This document shows, in pieces, positions 33,372 through 42,134 of a stretch of DNA of 64,000 bases. Below the pieces are notes generated by a model. That model was not told the origin of the DNA, searched no databases, and worked only from the letters and a program-made list of their open reading frames with translations. The stretch is taken from contig CAVSRD010000006.1 of assembly GCA_963730315.1 (NCBI GenBank), forward strand, positions 1 through 64,000, read 5' to 3'. This DNA is from VRUE01 sp963730315. GTDB lineage: Bacteria; Actinomycetota; Thermoleophilia; Solirubrobacterales; 70-9. How positions within the stretch are numbered: the stretch's first letter is position 1; each line of letters starts with the position of its first letter. Position numbers and translations under genes: made by a program.

Positions 33372-34072
33372 GCGCCCGGCTCGCCGCCACCCGGTGCCGG
33401 ACCGTCGGGCGGCAGGCAGGTGGCGCAGAAGTCTTCGCCGAACGGCGTCAGCACGATGCTGCGGCGAACGGTGCGCGCCGTGCGGCCGCCCCGCTTCAGC
33501 GCCTCGACGACTTCAGGCTGCGCCTCCAGCACCTGGTAGCGGGACGTGTCGCGGAGCACCTCGCGCAGGAACCAGACAAGCCCCAACCGGTGAAGGTTGT
33601 TGAGGTAGGCGTAGACGCGGTCGGCGTGCCGGCAGCCCGCCTCCTCGGCGATCATCGTGCGGCCCTGGGCGATCAGCTCCGAGGCGAGCGGCAGCCCGGA
33701 GCGGATGTCGACGGAGGGCTGCGCACCGTTCTGCGCGAGGAAGCGGAGGATGCGGGCCTCGTCGGGAGCGAGGGCGTCGAGGATCCGCATGTACGCGGGG
33801 TGCGAGTCCTGGTCGAGCGTGACGTCCGCCGACTCGCGCAGCAGCTCATCGCCGCGCCGCCGCAGCGCCTCGGTCGAGAAGTCCGGCGCCTCACGCCGGG
33901 ACGGCGCCGATTCCGGCGGCGGCTCGCCGTCGAGCACCTCGCGGGCGAAGCGCGAAGCGGCCCTGCCGTAGGCCGCGGCGACCGACCTGACCCCGCGCCA
34001 CCCCGTGGCGGCAACGATCCGCCCCAACCCCGGCGCCGCCTGCAGCAGCTCTCTTCCCGGCCTGTCGCTCAT
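33350..34072 (-). CDS. DUF4393/Abi-alpha-like protein
   Basis: The 240-residue protein has a disordered N-terminus with RRGDELLRESADVTLDQDSH, then a winged-helix-like segment, DALAPDEARILRFLAQNGAQPSVD, and a C-terminus YLNNLHRLGLVWF ... VLTPFGEDFCATCLPP. The order and the final TPFGxxFC ending fit the DUF4393 (Abi-alpha) family, whose function is unsettled. Its ATG overlaps the DUF445 stop as ATGA and it closes the six-gene operon that begins with the receiver-reductase fusion. The family call is moderately sure. Confidence 0.7.
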   Translation of the reverse strand: MSDRPGRELLQAAPGLGRIVAATGWRGVRSVAAAYGRAASRFAREVLDGEPPPESAPSRREAPDFSTEALRRRGDELLRESADVTLDQDSHPAYMRILDALAPDEARILRFLAQNGAQPSVDIRSGLPLASELIAQGRTMIAEEAGCRHADRVYAYLNNLHRLGLVWFLREVLRDTSRYQVLEAQPEVVEALKRGGRTARTVRRSIVLTPFGEDFCATCLPPDGPAPGGGEPGAQPPSMV

Positions 34073-35340
34073 CCGAAGATCGCCAGGTGTAGCAGGCCGG
34101 CGCCGAACCCGAGCACGGCGCCGTGCAGGTAGAGCAGCCACTCGTCCTCGCGCATCGCGGTGCGCAGCATCTCGGAGAAGTCGGCCGGGTCCATCTTGCG
34201 CATCCGCGCCGCGACGAACTCGCGGATGCCGGCGCTCTGGGCCTTGTTGAACCCCGCTTCGGCGAGCGGCGCCACCGTGTGGTCGGCGGCCTCCACCGCG
34301 ACCGAGGAGCGGATCGCGTCGTACTCGCGCCGGCCGACCGCCGCGCGCACCGCCGGCCGGGTGCGGCCCACCGCCCGGTCGATCACGGGGCGCAGGACGA
34401 CCTCGATCATCTGCCGGGTGCGGTCCGAGTTGGGCCCGTGCATCAAGTCCTCGGCCATGTTGCCCATCGTCACGATGTCGTCGGCGATGATGTCCGCGTA
34501 GACCCCGGCGACCTCGGGCTGGCGCTTCAGGAAGAGGCCTTGGACGCTGAGCGAGCCCACCCGCCGCGGACGGACCGGCTCGAAGATCATCCGGATCCCG
34601 AGCAGGTTGGTCGTGTAGCCGATCAGCACGCCTGCGATCGGCAGCACCCACCACTGGGTGAGGACCAGGATGGTGAGGAAGGCGGTGGGGACGCCGAGCA
34701 GGAAGCCGAAGAAGAAGCCGAAGTTGACGATGAAGCGGAGCTCCTTGCGACCCACCTCGAGGAAGATCCGGTTGGCCAGCTCCGGCTGCGCCTCGATCCG
34801 GCGGATCACCATCAGCTTCACGTCGACGAGCTCGTCGATGTGGGTGCCGATCCGCTCGGTGATCGAGCGAACGATCTCCGGCAGCTGCTCTTCGACCCGG
34901 GCGTGCACGGCCAGCCGCAGGCGCGGCGGCAGGTCGTGCCAGAGCTGCGGGCGTTCTCGCTCCATGATCCGCTCGACCAGGTCGTGGATGTCGCCCCGGG
35001 CGGTCGCGAGGATCTGCTCGGCGATCGCCTCCGGGTCGAGCTGCGCGTAGAAGTCGCTGGCCCCGCCGAGCTTCGCGATCCCCTTGTCGACCGCGATCGA
35101 GCCCATCTTCGCCGCCCGCGAGGGGACGATCCCCTGCCAGCCGATCCCGCCCTGCCCGACGCCGGGGATCTGCTGGATGCGGCGGGGCAGCAGGTTGGCG
35201 AAGGCGGCGAGGCCGGGCAGTTTGAACCCGGCGAAGCGGACCGGGTAGAAGAGCATCCACACTCCGGTCCAGTTGGTCACGTAGCCGATCGCGCCGGTGA
35301 ACAGCGGGATCGTGATCAGGCTGAGCGTCTGGCTGTCCAT
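34069..35340 (-). CDS. DUF445 membrane protein
   Basis: The 423-residue protein shows DUF445 architecture: an N-terminal membrane helix (SLITIPLFTGAIGYVTNWTGVWMLFYPV), a long soluble helical region, a central pair of helices (FIVNFGFFFGFLLGVPTAFL, then VLPIAGVLIGYTTNLLGIRMIFEP) and a C-terminal helix (LHGAVLGFGAGLLHLAIFG). The repeated GY-TN motif with the following MLFYP/MIFEP is the family mark. No function is established. It overlaps the MFS gene end by 25 bases and the next gene by ATGA. Confidence 0.88.
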   Translation of the reverse strand: MDSQTLSLITIPLFTGAIGYVTNWTGVWMLFYPVRFAGFKLPGLAAFANLLPRRIQQIPGVGQGGIGWQGIVPSRAAKMGSIAVDKGIAKLGGASDFYAQLDPEAIAEQILATARGDIHDLVERIMERERPQLWHDLPPRLRLAVHARVEEQLPEIVRSITERIGTHIDELVDVKLMVIRRIEAQPELANRIFLEVGRKELRFIVNFGFFFGFLLGVPTAFLTILVLTQWWVLPIAGVLIGYTTNLLGIRMIFEPVRPRRVGSLSVQGLFLKRQPEVAGVYADIIADDIVTMGNMAEDLMHGPNSDRTRQMIEVVLRPVIDRAVGRTRPAVRAAVGRREYDAIRSSVAVEAADHTVAPLAEAGFNKAQSAGIREFVAARMRKMDPADFSEMLRTAMREDEWLLYLHGAVLGFGAGLLHLAIFG

Positions 35341-36473
35341 GACGAGAGGGCCGCCACATGCGGCGCCGCGGCGAGCAGGAACATGACGCCGAAGGCGGCG
35401 CCGAGCGCCGCGTAGCCGCCGGCGACGAGGGCGATGCCGCCGAGCGCCGAGCCGAGCAGGTAGCCGAACTGGGTGGCCGCGGTGCGGATCCGCATCGCGA
35501 AGACGCGGCGCTGCGAGCAGACCGCGAGGCCGAGGGCGCTGCCGGCGATCGTCCGCGCCGCGGCGACGAAGGCAAGCAGAGCGAGGATCGCGGCGCTGAC
35601 CCCGACCGAGGGGCGGTAGGCACCGAAGGCGACGGCGAGCAGCGCGGCGAGCGGCGGCAGCGCCGCGACCAGCAGGTGCGCCGCGCGGTCGACCTGACGG
35701 CGGGCGAGCAGGTTGCCGGGCAGGTAGGCGACCGCTGCGAGCCCGAGCAGGAAGCCCGCGGTGGCGGTCGAGACGCCGTAGGACTCGACGAAGAGCGCCC
35801 CGGCGAAGACCAGGGTCCCCGCCCAGGCCGACCAGGCGAACAGCTCGCCCAGCGCCCAGCCGGCGACCCGGCGGTCGTGGGAGAGCAGGCGCCAGGCGCC
35901 GACCGGGGGCTCGCGGCGGTCGTCCGTGGGGCGCATCGCGACCGCGGCCAGGGCGACCGCGCTGGCCAGGAACGGCACCGCCAGCCAGCCCCAGCGCCAG
36001 CTCAGCCCGCCGAGCAGGCCGATCGTCGGCATGCCGACGATCCAGGCCGCCGGCTGTCCGAGCAGCGCCCAGGAGAGGACGCGGGCGCGCTGCTCGGGCA
36101 ACGACCACTCGGCAGCCGCGGCGAGGCCGCCGGAGAGGACCATCGCCAGGCCGGCCCCAACCGCCACCTGGGCGGCGGCGAGCACCGCGAAGCTCGGCGC
36201 GGCGGCGCTGAGCAGCGAGCCGGCGCCGAGGACGCAGAGCCCGGCGAGCAGCAGCTCCCGCAGCCCGAGCCTCGCGGAGAGCCGGCCCATCCCCACCGCT
36301 GTGAAGCCCGCAACCAGCCCGGAGATCGAGCGGAGCTGGCCGGCGGTCGCGGTCGATACGCCGAGGTCGGCGGCGACCTGGGCGAGCACCGGCGAGAGGG
36401 CGATCACCCCCGCCTGCACGGCGAACAGGCAGAGGAACAGCGCCGGCGCCGGATCAGCGCGACTCGAGCTCAC
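35316..36473 (-). CDS. MFS transporter
   Basis: The 385-residue protein has about twelve hydrophobic segments, an early GMGRLSARLGLRELLL loop of the MFS motif-A type, and duplicated six-helix halves. It looks like a drug or metabolite efflux protein of the YbfB/AraJ kind; the substrate is unknown. The start is taken as GTG 36473; a TTG at 36503 is also open. The gene overlaps the cyclase end by about 20 bases and DUF445 by 25, so it is within the operon. Confidence 0.85.
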   Translation of the reverse strand: MSSSRADPAPALFLCLFAVQAGVIALSPVLAQVAADLGVSTATAGQLRSISGLVAGFTAVGMGRLSARLGLRELLLAGLCVLGAGSLLSAAAPSFAVLAAAQVAVGAGLAMVLSGGLAAAAEWSLPEQRARVLSWALLGQPAAWIVGMPTIGLLGGLSWRWGWLAVPFLASAVALAAVAMRPTDDRREPPVGAWRLLSHDRRVAGWALGELFAWSAWAGTLVFAGALFVESYGVSTATAGFLLGLAAVAYLPGNLLARRQVDRAAHLLVAALPPLAALLAVAFGAYRPSVGVSAAILALLAFVAAARTIAGSALGLAVCSQRRVFAMRIRTAATQFGYLLGSALGGIALVAGGYAALGAAFGVMFLLAAAPHVAALSSWTARRSA

Positions 36474-37518
36474 CGTCGAGGGTGAAGATGCGCTGCTCGC
36501 CAAAGCCCTTGACCTCCTCGACCCCGCGCTCGCTGCAGATGAACTCCTCGCGGATCAGCTCGTGGGTCGGCTCGGTGATCGCGATCTCCATCGGCTCGGC
36601 CAGCGTCTCCATCCGCGAGGCAAGGTTCACCCCGGGGCCGAAGATGTCGTAGACATAGCGCTGCACGCCGACGATCGAGCCGACCACCGGGCCGGAGTGG
36701 ATGCCGATCCGGCCCAGCCAAGGTTCGCGGTGGGAGGTGTTGCGGCGCTCCAGGTAACGGCGCATCCGCAGCGCCACCCGGGCGATGCTCTGGGCGTGGT
36801 CGCTGCTTTCCTCGGGGATCCCGGCAACCGCCATGTAGGCGTCGCCGATCGTCTTCATCCGCTCGCAGTTGAACAGCTCGACGATCCGGTCGAAGGCGGA
36901 GAAGATGTCGTTCAGCTCGGAGACGATGCTGCCCGGGTCGCGGGAGACCGCCATGTCGGTGAAGCCGACGAAGTCGAGCATCAGGACGGTCGCCTCGTCG
37001 TAACGCTGCGGCGTGACGGAGCCGAAGTCTTTCATCTCCTCGTAGACCGCCCGCGGCATGATGTTGAGGAGCAGTTTCTGCGCCCGCTCTTTCTCCCGTT
37101 TGAGGTCGCGGGTGTACTTCTCGACCATGCGAGTGTGCGAGTCGAGCATGTACTCGGCCTCCTTGCGCTTGGCGATGTCCTCGCACTCGGCGACGACCAG
37201 CTTGCGCTCGCCGAACTCGCAGCTGCGCAGCGTTATCTCGATCGGCACCTTGCGCGCGCCCTCCCCGGACTCGGCTTCGAACTTGAAGGCGCGGCCTTTC
37301 TCCAGCCGGGCGCCGGCGCGCTCGGTGTCGAGGCCGGGCAGGCGGTGATCGAGGCCGGCATCGACCTCCTCGTCGGGGCCGAACCAGCTGAAGAACTGGG
37401 CGTTCTCGAAGACGATCTCCCAGCTCTCGGGGTCGGCGACGGCGACCCCCAGCCCGAGGGTCTTCAGCAGTTCCTGGAGGAACTCGGCCTCAACGACCGG
37501 TGACGATGGCGGACTCAC
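36454..37518 (-). CDS. PAS-linked class III adenylate cyclase
   Basis: The 354-residue soluble protein has an N-terminal PAS domain (about 10-118), a coiled coil (KRKEAEYMLDSHTRMVEKYT, then RDLKREKERAQKLLLNIMP) and a class III catalytic domain (about 160-350). Metal aspartates are in LMLDFVGFTDM and TIGDAYMAV. The base-selecting pair reads lysine (RMKTIGD) and aspartate (YDIFGPG), the adenylate-cyclase choice, and VNLASRM keeps the transition-state Asn and Arg. So cAMP is the expected product. The GTG start overlaps the truncated hemoglobin gene by 29 bases; a PAS or heme-linked oxygen/redox input is plausible. Confidence 0.93.
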   Translation of the reverse strand: MSPPSSPVVEAEFLQELLKTLGLGVAVADPESWEIVFENAQFFSWFGPDEEVDAGLDHRLPGLDTERAGARLEKGRAFKFEAESGEGARKVPIEITLRSCEFGERKLVVAECEDIAKRKEAEYMLDSHTRMVEKYTRDLKREKERAQKLLLNIMPRAVYEEMKDFGSVTPQRYDEATVLMLDFVGFTDMAVSRDPGSIVSELNDIFSAFDRIVELFNCERMKTIGDAYMAVAGIPEESSDHAQSIARVALRMRRYLERRNTSHREPWLGRIGIHSGPVVGSIVGVQRYVYDIFGPGVNLASRMETLAEPMEIAITEPTHELIREEFICSERGVEEVKGFGEQRIFTLDGELESR

Positions 37519-37852
37519 GCTTGCGCAGCTCCTGTCCGATTTTGGCTATGTCGTCCGATCCGAACTCGAAGTCCTCCAGCGTCTCGGTGAGCAGTTCGAT
37601 CATCTCGTCGAACTCCGCCAGGGTGATCCCGAGACGGGCGTGGACATGCTCGATGTGCTCGTCGGTGTAGCTCGCTGGGCCGCCCATCAGGAAGGAGATG
37701 AAGCGGGTCTGGTGATCGATCAGTTTCGGCATCTCGATGTCCTCGAAGTGGTGGGCGATGATCGACGATTCGAGCGCCTTGTCGTAGAAGGAGGAGACGA
37801 CGCGCCGCACCGACCCGAAGCCGCCGACCCGCTCGTAGATCGTCAGAGCCAT
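37490..37852 (-). CDS. Truncated hemoglobin, group 1-like
   Basis: The 120-residue globin begins MALTIYERVGGFGSVRRVVSSFYDKAL and contains HQTRFISFLMGGPASYT and the proximal heme-ligand histidine H71 in HVHARLGITLAEF. The GGF start and GGP-Y turn are typical of group 1 truncated hemoglobins, which bind oxygen and can oxidise nitric oxide. The distal B10 position (FYDKAL) has tyrosine, as in trHbN. The gene lies 12 bases after the receiver-reductase fusion and overlaps the cyclase gene, so all three are co-expressed. Confidence 0.92.
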   Translation of the reverse strand: MALTIYERVGGFGSVRRVVSSFYDKALESSIIAHHFEDIEMPKLIDHQTRFISFLMGGPASYTDEHIEHVHARLGITLAEFDEMIELLTETLEDFEFGSDDIAKIGQELRKRESAIVTGR

Positions 37853-37864
37853 TGTCGCTCCCCC

Positions 37865-39610
37865 CTACGCAGCCCTCGCGGCGCCAGCCTCCGCGGCCGC
37901 TTCGATGTGCCGGTGGACTTGCTGAATCACGACCGAGCCCTCGCCGACGGCGGAGGCGACCCGCTTCACCGAGCCGTGGCGCACGTCGCCGACCGCGAAC
38001 ACACCCGGCAGGCTCGTCTCGTGCATCTGCGGCTCCTGCCCCGGCTGCGCCGCGCCGCTCTCGGTCAGCTCGCGGCCGGTCAGCACATAGCCCCGGCGGT
38101 CGCGCTCGACCTCCGGCGGCAGCCATTCGGTCCCCGGCCGGGCGCCGATCAGCAAGAACAGCGCGTCGGCTTTCACCGTGGGGGTCTCGCCGGAGACGTT
38201 GTCGCGCAGTGTGAGGGTTTCGAGCCTTCCCTCGCCAGTACCGTCGACCACCTCGGTCTCGAGCATGACGTCGATGTTATCCGCCGCATCGATCTCGTCC
38301 CGCAGATAGCTGGACATGCTTTCGGCCAGGGTCGGGCCGCGCACGACCACGGTCACCTGGCGCGCGTAGCGGGCGAGGTGCATCGCCGCCTGGCCGGACG
38401 AGTTGCCCCCACCGACCACGAAGGCCCGCCGCCCGCTCAGCGCCTTTGCCTCGGCCGCGGAGGCGCCGTAGAAGACGCCGCTGCCCTCCAGCTCCGCCAG
38501 CGCCGGGATGCCCAGCCTCCGGTACGAGACGCCGCACGCCAAGACGACCGCCCGCGTCCTCACCTCCGACCCGTCGGCCACCTTCAGCGTGTGCCGGCGC
38601 TCGCCGGGGACCAGCTCGGCCGCTTCGCGCATCAGCAGGAAGGAGGTGCCGAAGACCCACGCCTGCTGGTAGGCGCGCTGGGCCAGCTCGGCGCCGCTGA
38701 CCCCGCGCGAAAAACCGAGGTAGTTGCGGATCAAGGAGCTGGAGCCGGCCTGGCCGCCGATCGCCTCGCGCTCGATCACCAGCGCGCGCATCCCCTCCGA
38801 GGAGGCGTAGACGGCGGCAGCGAGCCCGGCGGGCCCGGCGCCGACCACGACGACGTCGAACTCGCGATCCTCACCCAGCTCGGTGCTGACCCCGAAGGCG
38901 GAGGCCAGGTCGACGTTGCTGGGATCGACCAGGATCCGCCCGTTGCGCACGCGGGCGACCGGAACCGAGGCATCCTCGCGCCCGGCCTCGGCGAGCAGCG
39001 CCCGCCCGGCGGCGGAGTCTGGCGTGTGACACGCGTAGGGAACCCCGTTGCGGCTGAGCATGTTGTGCAGCTCGTGCGTGCGTCGGGAACCGGGTTCGGC
39101 GACCAGCTCGATCTCGCCTTGCACCGAGGACTCCGCCCGCGCCCACTCGAAGAGGAACTCGGCGACGGTGCGATGGAAGAGCTCGTCCGGGGAGGCCTGC
39201 GGCTTCAGCACGTAGTAGTCGATGCGGCCGAGCGCCATCGCCTCGAAGATCGCCTCGGCGGTTGCGGTGTCCCCCCAGGCGCCCCACGCGACGAGCAGGC
39301 CCCGCTTGGCGGCGGGGTGCAGCGCCTTGGTGCGATCCAGCAGCTCGGCACCGGTCGTCCCGTGCAGCCACTGGTCGGCGAGGACCAGCGCCACCGGCTG
39401 ACCCGAGTCCCGCGCCGCTTCGAGCACCTCGAGCGCCTCGGCCGCCGAGCGCGCGGCGCGGACGCTGTAGTCGCCGCCGTAGCGCCGGGTCAGCTCCGCC
39501 TCGCAGCGGGCGAGACAGTCGCCGTCCTCGTCGACCGCGAGGAGCAGCGGCCGCGAGGGCGCGGTGTCGTGGTTCGAGCCGTTATCCGGTTTGCGTTCGG
39601 TTGCATCCAT
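37865..39610 (-). CDS. Receiver domain fused to thioredoxin-reductase-like flavoprotein
   Basis: The 581-residue protein has an N-terminal receiver domain (about 20-140; acidic pocket VDEDGD, phospho-acceptor D79 in LVLADQW, lysine in VLKPQ), a thioredoxin-fold-like segment (about 175-260) without a CxxC, and an FAD/NADPH reductase domain (about 270-570; VVVVGAGPAGLAAAVYA, RAFVVGGGNSSGQAAMHLA, GVFAVGDVRHGSVKRVASAVGEG). The redox-active CxxC normally in the NADPH domain (CATC) reads GASA, so it is not a classical disulfide reductase. ATG 39610 is preferred over longer frames. It heads the operon; it could reduce the downstream globin or sense flavin state (inference). Confidence 0.9.
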   Translation of the reverse strand: MDATERKPDNGSNHDTAPSRPLLLAVDEDGDCLARCEAELTRRYGGDYSVRAARSAAEALEVLEAARDSGQPVALVLADQWLHGTTGAELLDRTKALHPAAKRGLLVAWGAWGDTATAEAIFEAMALGRIDYYVLKPQASPDELFHRTVAEFLFEWARAESSVQGEIELVAEPGSRRTHELHNMLSRNGVPYACHTPDSAAGRALLAEAGREDASVPVARVRNGRILVDPSNVDLASAFGVSTELGEDREFDVVVVGAGPAGLAAAVYASSEGMRALVIEREAIGGQAGSSSLIRNYLGFSRGVSGAELAQRAYQQAWVFGTSFLLMREAAELVPGERRHTLKVADGSEVRTRAVVLACGVSYRRLGIPALAELEGSGVFYGASAAEAKALSGRRAFVVGGGNSSGQAAMHLARYARQVTVVVRGPTLAESMSSYLRDEIDAADNIDVMLETEVVDGTGEGRLETLTLRDNVSGETPTVKADALFLLIGARPGTEWLPPEVERDRRGYVLTGRELTESGAAQPGQEPQMHETSLPGVFAVGDVRHGSVKRVASAVGEGSVVIQQVHRHIEAAAEAGAARAA

Positions 39611-39692
39611 GCGATGCGGCTCCGCCGCCCCCCCAGGCCGCAGACGAGACCAGGCTCGATGGTACAGAGGGGCTACCTTCCCAGCCCTGACC

Positions 39693-40865
39693 GTGATCAA
39701 GGACATCGGAGTCCGGGCAATCCCCCCGCCCTTCGGCGAGGAGCACGAGGAGCTGCGCGAGACGATCAGTCGCTTCGTCGCCAAGGAGATCGCGCCGCAC
39801 GTCGACGAGTGGGAGGCGGCGCGCCAGTTCCCGCGCGAGCTGTACGGGCGCTGCGCCGAGCTGGGCTTCCTCGGCCTGAAGTTCCCCGAGCGCTACGGTG
39901 GCCAGGGCGGCACCTACCTGCACGATGCCATCTGGGTCGAGGAGCTGGCCCGCTCGGGCGGCTCCGGCGGCGTCGGTGCGGGGCTCAACGCCCACACCTC
40001 GATCGCGATGCCGCCGATCTTCAACTTCGGCAGCGAGGAGCAGAAGCAGCGCTGGCTGGTCCCCGGGATCGCCGGTGAGAAGGTCGGCGCGCTGGGGATC
40101 ACCGAGCCGGGCGCCGGCTCCGACGTCGCCGGCATCTCCACCTTCGCGAGGCGGGTCGACGGCGGCTACGTGGTCAACGGGGCCAAGACCTTCATCACCA
40201 ACGGCGTCCGCGCCGACTTCCTCGTCTGCGCCTGCAAGACGACGCAGGAGGGCGGTCACCACGGCATCTCCTTCCTGGTGCTGGAGCGCGAGATGCCCGG
40301 CTACGAGGTGGCGCAGAAGCTGGAGAAGATGGGCTGGCACTCCTCCGACACCGGCGAGCTGTCCTTCACCGACGTCGAGGTGCCGGCCGAGAACCTACTG
40401 GGAGAGGAGAACGAGGGCTTCAGGCTGATCATGGCCAACTTCGCATGGGAGCGGCTGCTGATGTCGATCGGCGCGGTCGGGGCGATGCAGCGCCTGATCG
40501 AGACCACGGTCTCCTACGCCCTCGAGCGCGAAGCCTTCGGCCGCCCGATCGGCAAGTTCCAGTCGATCCGCCACCAAGTCGCCGAGATGGCGACCCAGGC
40601 CGAGGCCGCCCGCTCCCTCACCTACAACGCCCTGCGCCTCTTCCACGAGGGCCACGACTGCATCCGCGACGTCACGATGGCGAAGCTCCTAACCCAGCGA
40701 GCCGTCCTCGAGATCGCCGACCAATCCCTCCAGATCCACGGCGGCTACGGCTACATGCGCGAGTACGGCATCGAGCGAGCGGTCCGCGACGCCCGCCTCG
40801 GCCCGATCGGCGGCGGCACCGACGAGATCATGAAGGAGATCCTCGGCAAACAGCTGGGGTTGTAG
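39693..40865 (+). CDS. Acyl-CoA dehydrogenase (isovaleryl/long-chain-type base)
   Basis: This 390-residue flavoenzyme has LGITEPGAGSDVAGIST, GAKTFITNG, EAFGRPIGKFQSIRHQ and GGYGYMREYGIERAVRD. The C-terminal position of the medium-chain glutamate is GGGT; the likely base is E253 in WERLLMSIGA. The GTG at 39693 sits after a TACCTT hexamer; no earlier start has family sequence. It is closely similar in motif layout to the dehydrogenase at 31710-32930, so the two may be paralogues with different chain preferences. It is divergent from the receiver-reductase operon. Confidence 0.94.
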   Translation: MIKDIGVRAIPPPFGEEHEELRETISRFVAKEIAPHVDEWEAARQFPRELYGRCAELGFLGLKFPERYGGQGGTYLHDAIWVEELARSGGSGGVGAGLNAHTSIAMPPIFNFGSEEQKQRWLVPGIAGEKVGALGITEPGAGSDVAGISTFARRVDGGYVVNGAKTFITNGVRADFLVCACKTTQEGGHHGISFLVLEREMPGYEVAQKLEKMGWHSSDTGELSFTDVEVPAENLLGEENEGFRLIMANFAWERLLMSIGAVGAMQRLIETTVSYALEREAFGRPIGKFQSIRHQVAEMATQAEAARSLTYNALRLFHEGHDCIRDVTMAKLLTQRAVLEIADQSLQIHGGYGYMREYGIERAVRDARLGPIGGGTDEIMKEILGKQLGL

Positions 40866-40890
40866 GGGGAGCTGGCAGCGCCGGACGGCA

Positions 40891-40896
40891 TAGGAT
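40891..40896 (+). promoter_or_regulatory. Leaderless -10 element of the GNAT gene
   Basis: TAGGAT is followed by 6 bases and the GTG at 40903. Confidence 0.45.
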
Positions 40897-40902
40897 TGCC
40901 GG

Positions 40903-41700
40903 GTGGCCGTCCCTGCTCGCGACGCGCATCTCAACCTGGTCGAGAGCTCGCGGCGGTTGTTCGAGCTGGACCCCGGAGCGGAGATCGAGGACGGCGACGG
41001 GTGGATGTTCGGGGCGGGTCGCTCGACCCATCCGGTCGTCTCCAACGTGGCGTTTCGCCGCGAGGACGGCACCGCTCCGGGCGAGCTGCTGGAGCGGGCG
41101 CGATCGTTCTTCGGCACCCGGGGACGGGGGTTCGCCGTCTGGGCACGGGCCGGCGAGGCCGCCGACCGGGACCTGGTCGCGGCCTGCGAGAGCGGCGGGC
41201 TGAAAGCCGTCTACGAGATGCCGGAGATGGTGCTCGGCACCCCGCTCGGGGAGCGGCCCGCTCCGGAGGGGTTCGAGCTGCGGCGCGTCGCCACCGCTGA
41301 GGATGCAGCCGACTACTGGAAGGTCGCCGCATCCGCCTACGCCAGCATCGGCTTCCCGCCCGAAGTCTTCGCCTACTACGAGGACGCCGACGGGCTCTCT
41401 GCCGATCGGGTCGCGGCCTTCCTCGCCCGCCGCGAGGGCCGCCCTGCCGGGATCGCGATGACGGTCGTCAGCCACGGCGTGGCGGGCATCTACTGGGTCG
41501 GCAGCACCGAGGAGGCGCGTGGCCGAGGCCTGGGCTGGGCGGTGACCGCGGCGGCGATCGACGCGGGGTTCGAGATCGGCGCCGAGCTCGCCTCGCTGCA
41601 GGCCTCTCCGATGGGTGAGAGCCTTTACCGGCGGATGGGGTTCGAGACGATCTACGACTACCGGCTGTACCTCTGCCCCGAGCCGGGAGGGGGAGGGTGA
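40903..41700 (+). CDS. GNAT family N-acetyltransferase
   Basis: The 265-residue protein ends in a GNAT domain (about 120-260) with the acetyl-CoA motif EEARGRGLGWAVTAAAIDAG and the terminal SLYRRMGFETIYDYRLYL. The N-terminal 115 residues may be a degenerate second GNAT-like domain. The substrate is unknown. Its stop overlaps the start of the VOC gene as GTGA, so both are co-translated. Confidence 0.88.
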   Translation: MAVPARDAHLNLVESSRRLFELDPGAEIEDGDGWMFGAGRSTHPVVSNVAFRREDGTAPGELLERARSFFGTRGRGFAVWARAGEAADRDLVAACESGGLKAVYEMPEMVLGTPLGERPAPEGFELRRVATAEDAADYWKVAASAYASIGFPPEVFAYYEDADGLSADRVAAFLARREGRPAGIAMTVVSHGVAGIYWVGSTEEARGRGLGWAVTAAAIDAGFEIGAELASLQASPMGESLYRRMGFETIYDYRLYLCPEPGGGG

Positions 41701-42116
41701 AGCAGCGGGTCAACGTGATCACGCTGGGCGTCGCCGACCTCGAGCGGGCGCGGCAGTTCTACGAGGCGATCGGGTGGAAGACCAAGGCCGAGCCCGAAGC
41801 CGACGTCGTCTTCTTCCAGGCGGGCGAGATGGTCGTGGCGCTCTGGGATCGGGACAGGCTGGCCGAGGACAGCTGCGTCGAGGACTCGCCCGGCTGGGGC
41901 GGCGTGACGCTCGCCGTCAACCTCGCCTCGCCGGAGGAAGTCGACCGGGTTGCCGAGGAAGCGCGAGAGGCCGGGGCGACGATCGGCCGCGAGCCTGCCG
42001 AGACCTTCTGGGGCGGCTACAGCTCGGTGATGATCGACCCCGACGGCCACCCCTGGGAGATCGCCCACAACCCGCACTGGACCGTCACCGAGGGCGGCGG
42101 CGTCAGCCTGACCTGA
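41697..42116 (+). CDS. VOC/glyoxalase superfamily protein
   Basis: The 139-residue protein has the paired beta-alpha-beta-beta-beta modules of the VOC fold: VITLGVADLERARQFYEAIGW at the start and SVMIDPDGHPWEIAHNPHW at the end, with the glutamate in WEI as a likely metal ligand. Function may be lyase, isomerase or antibiotic binding; it is not resolvable here. It is coupled to the GNAT gene by GTGA. Confidence 0.88.
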   Translation: MKQRVNVITLGVADLERARQFYEAIGWKTKAEPEADVVFFQAGEMVVALWDRDRLAEDSCVEDSPGWGGVTLAVNLASPEEVDRVAEEAREAGATIGREPAETFWGGYSSVMIDPDGHPWEIAHNPHWTVTEGGGVSLT

Positions 42117-42134
42117 GCCCCGCCCAAGCGTCTT

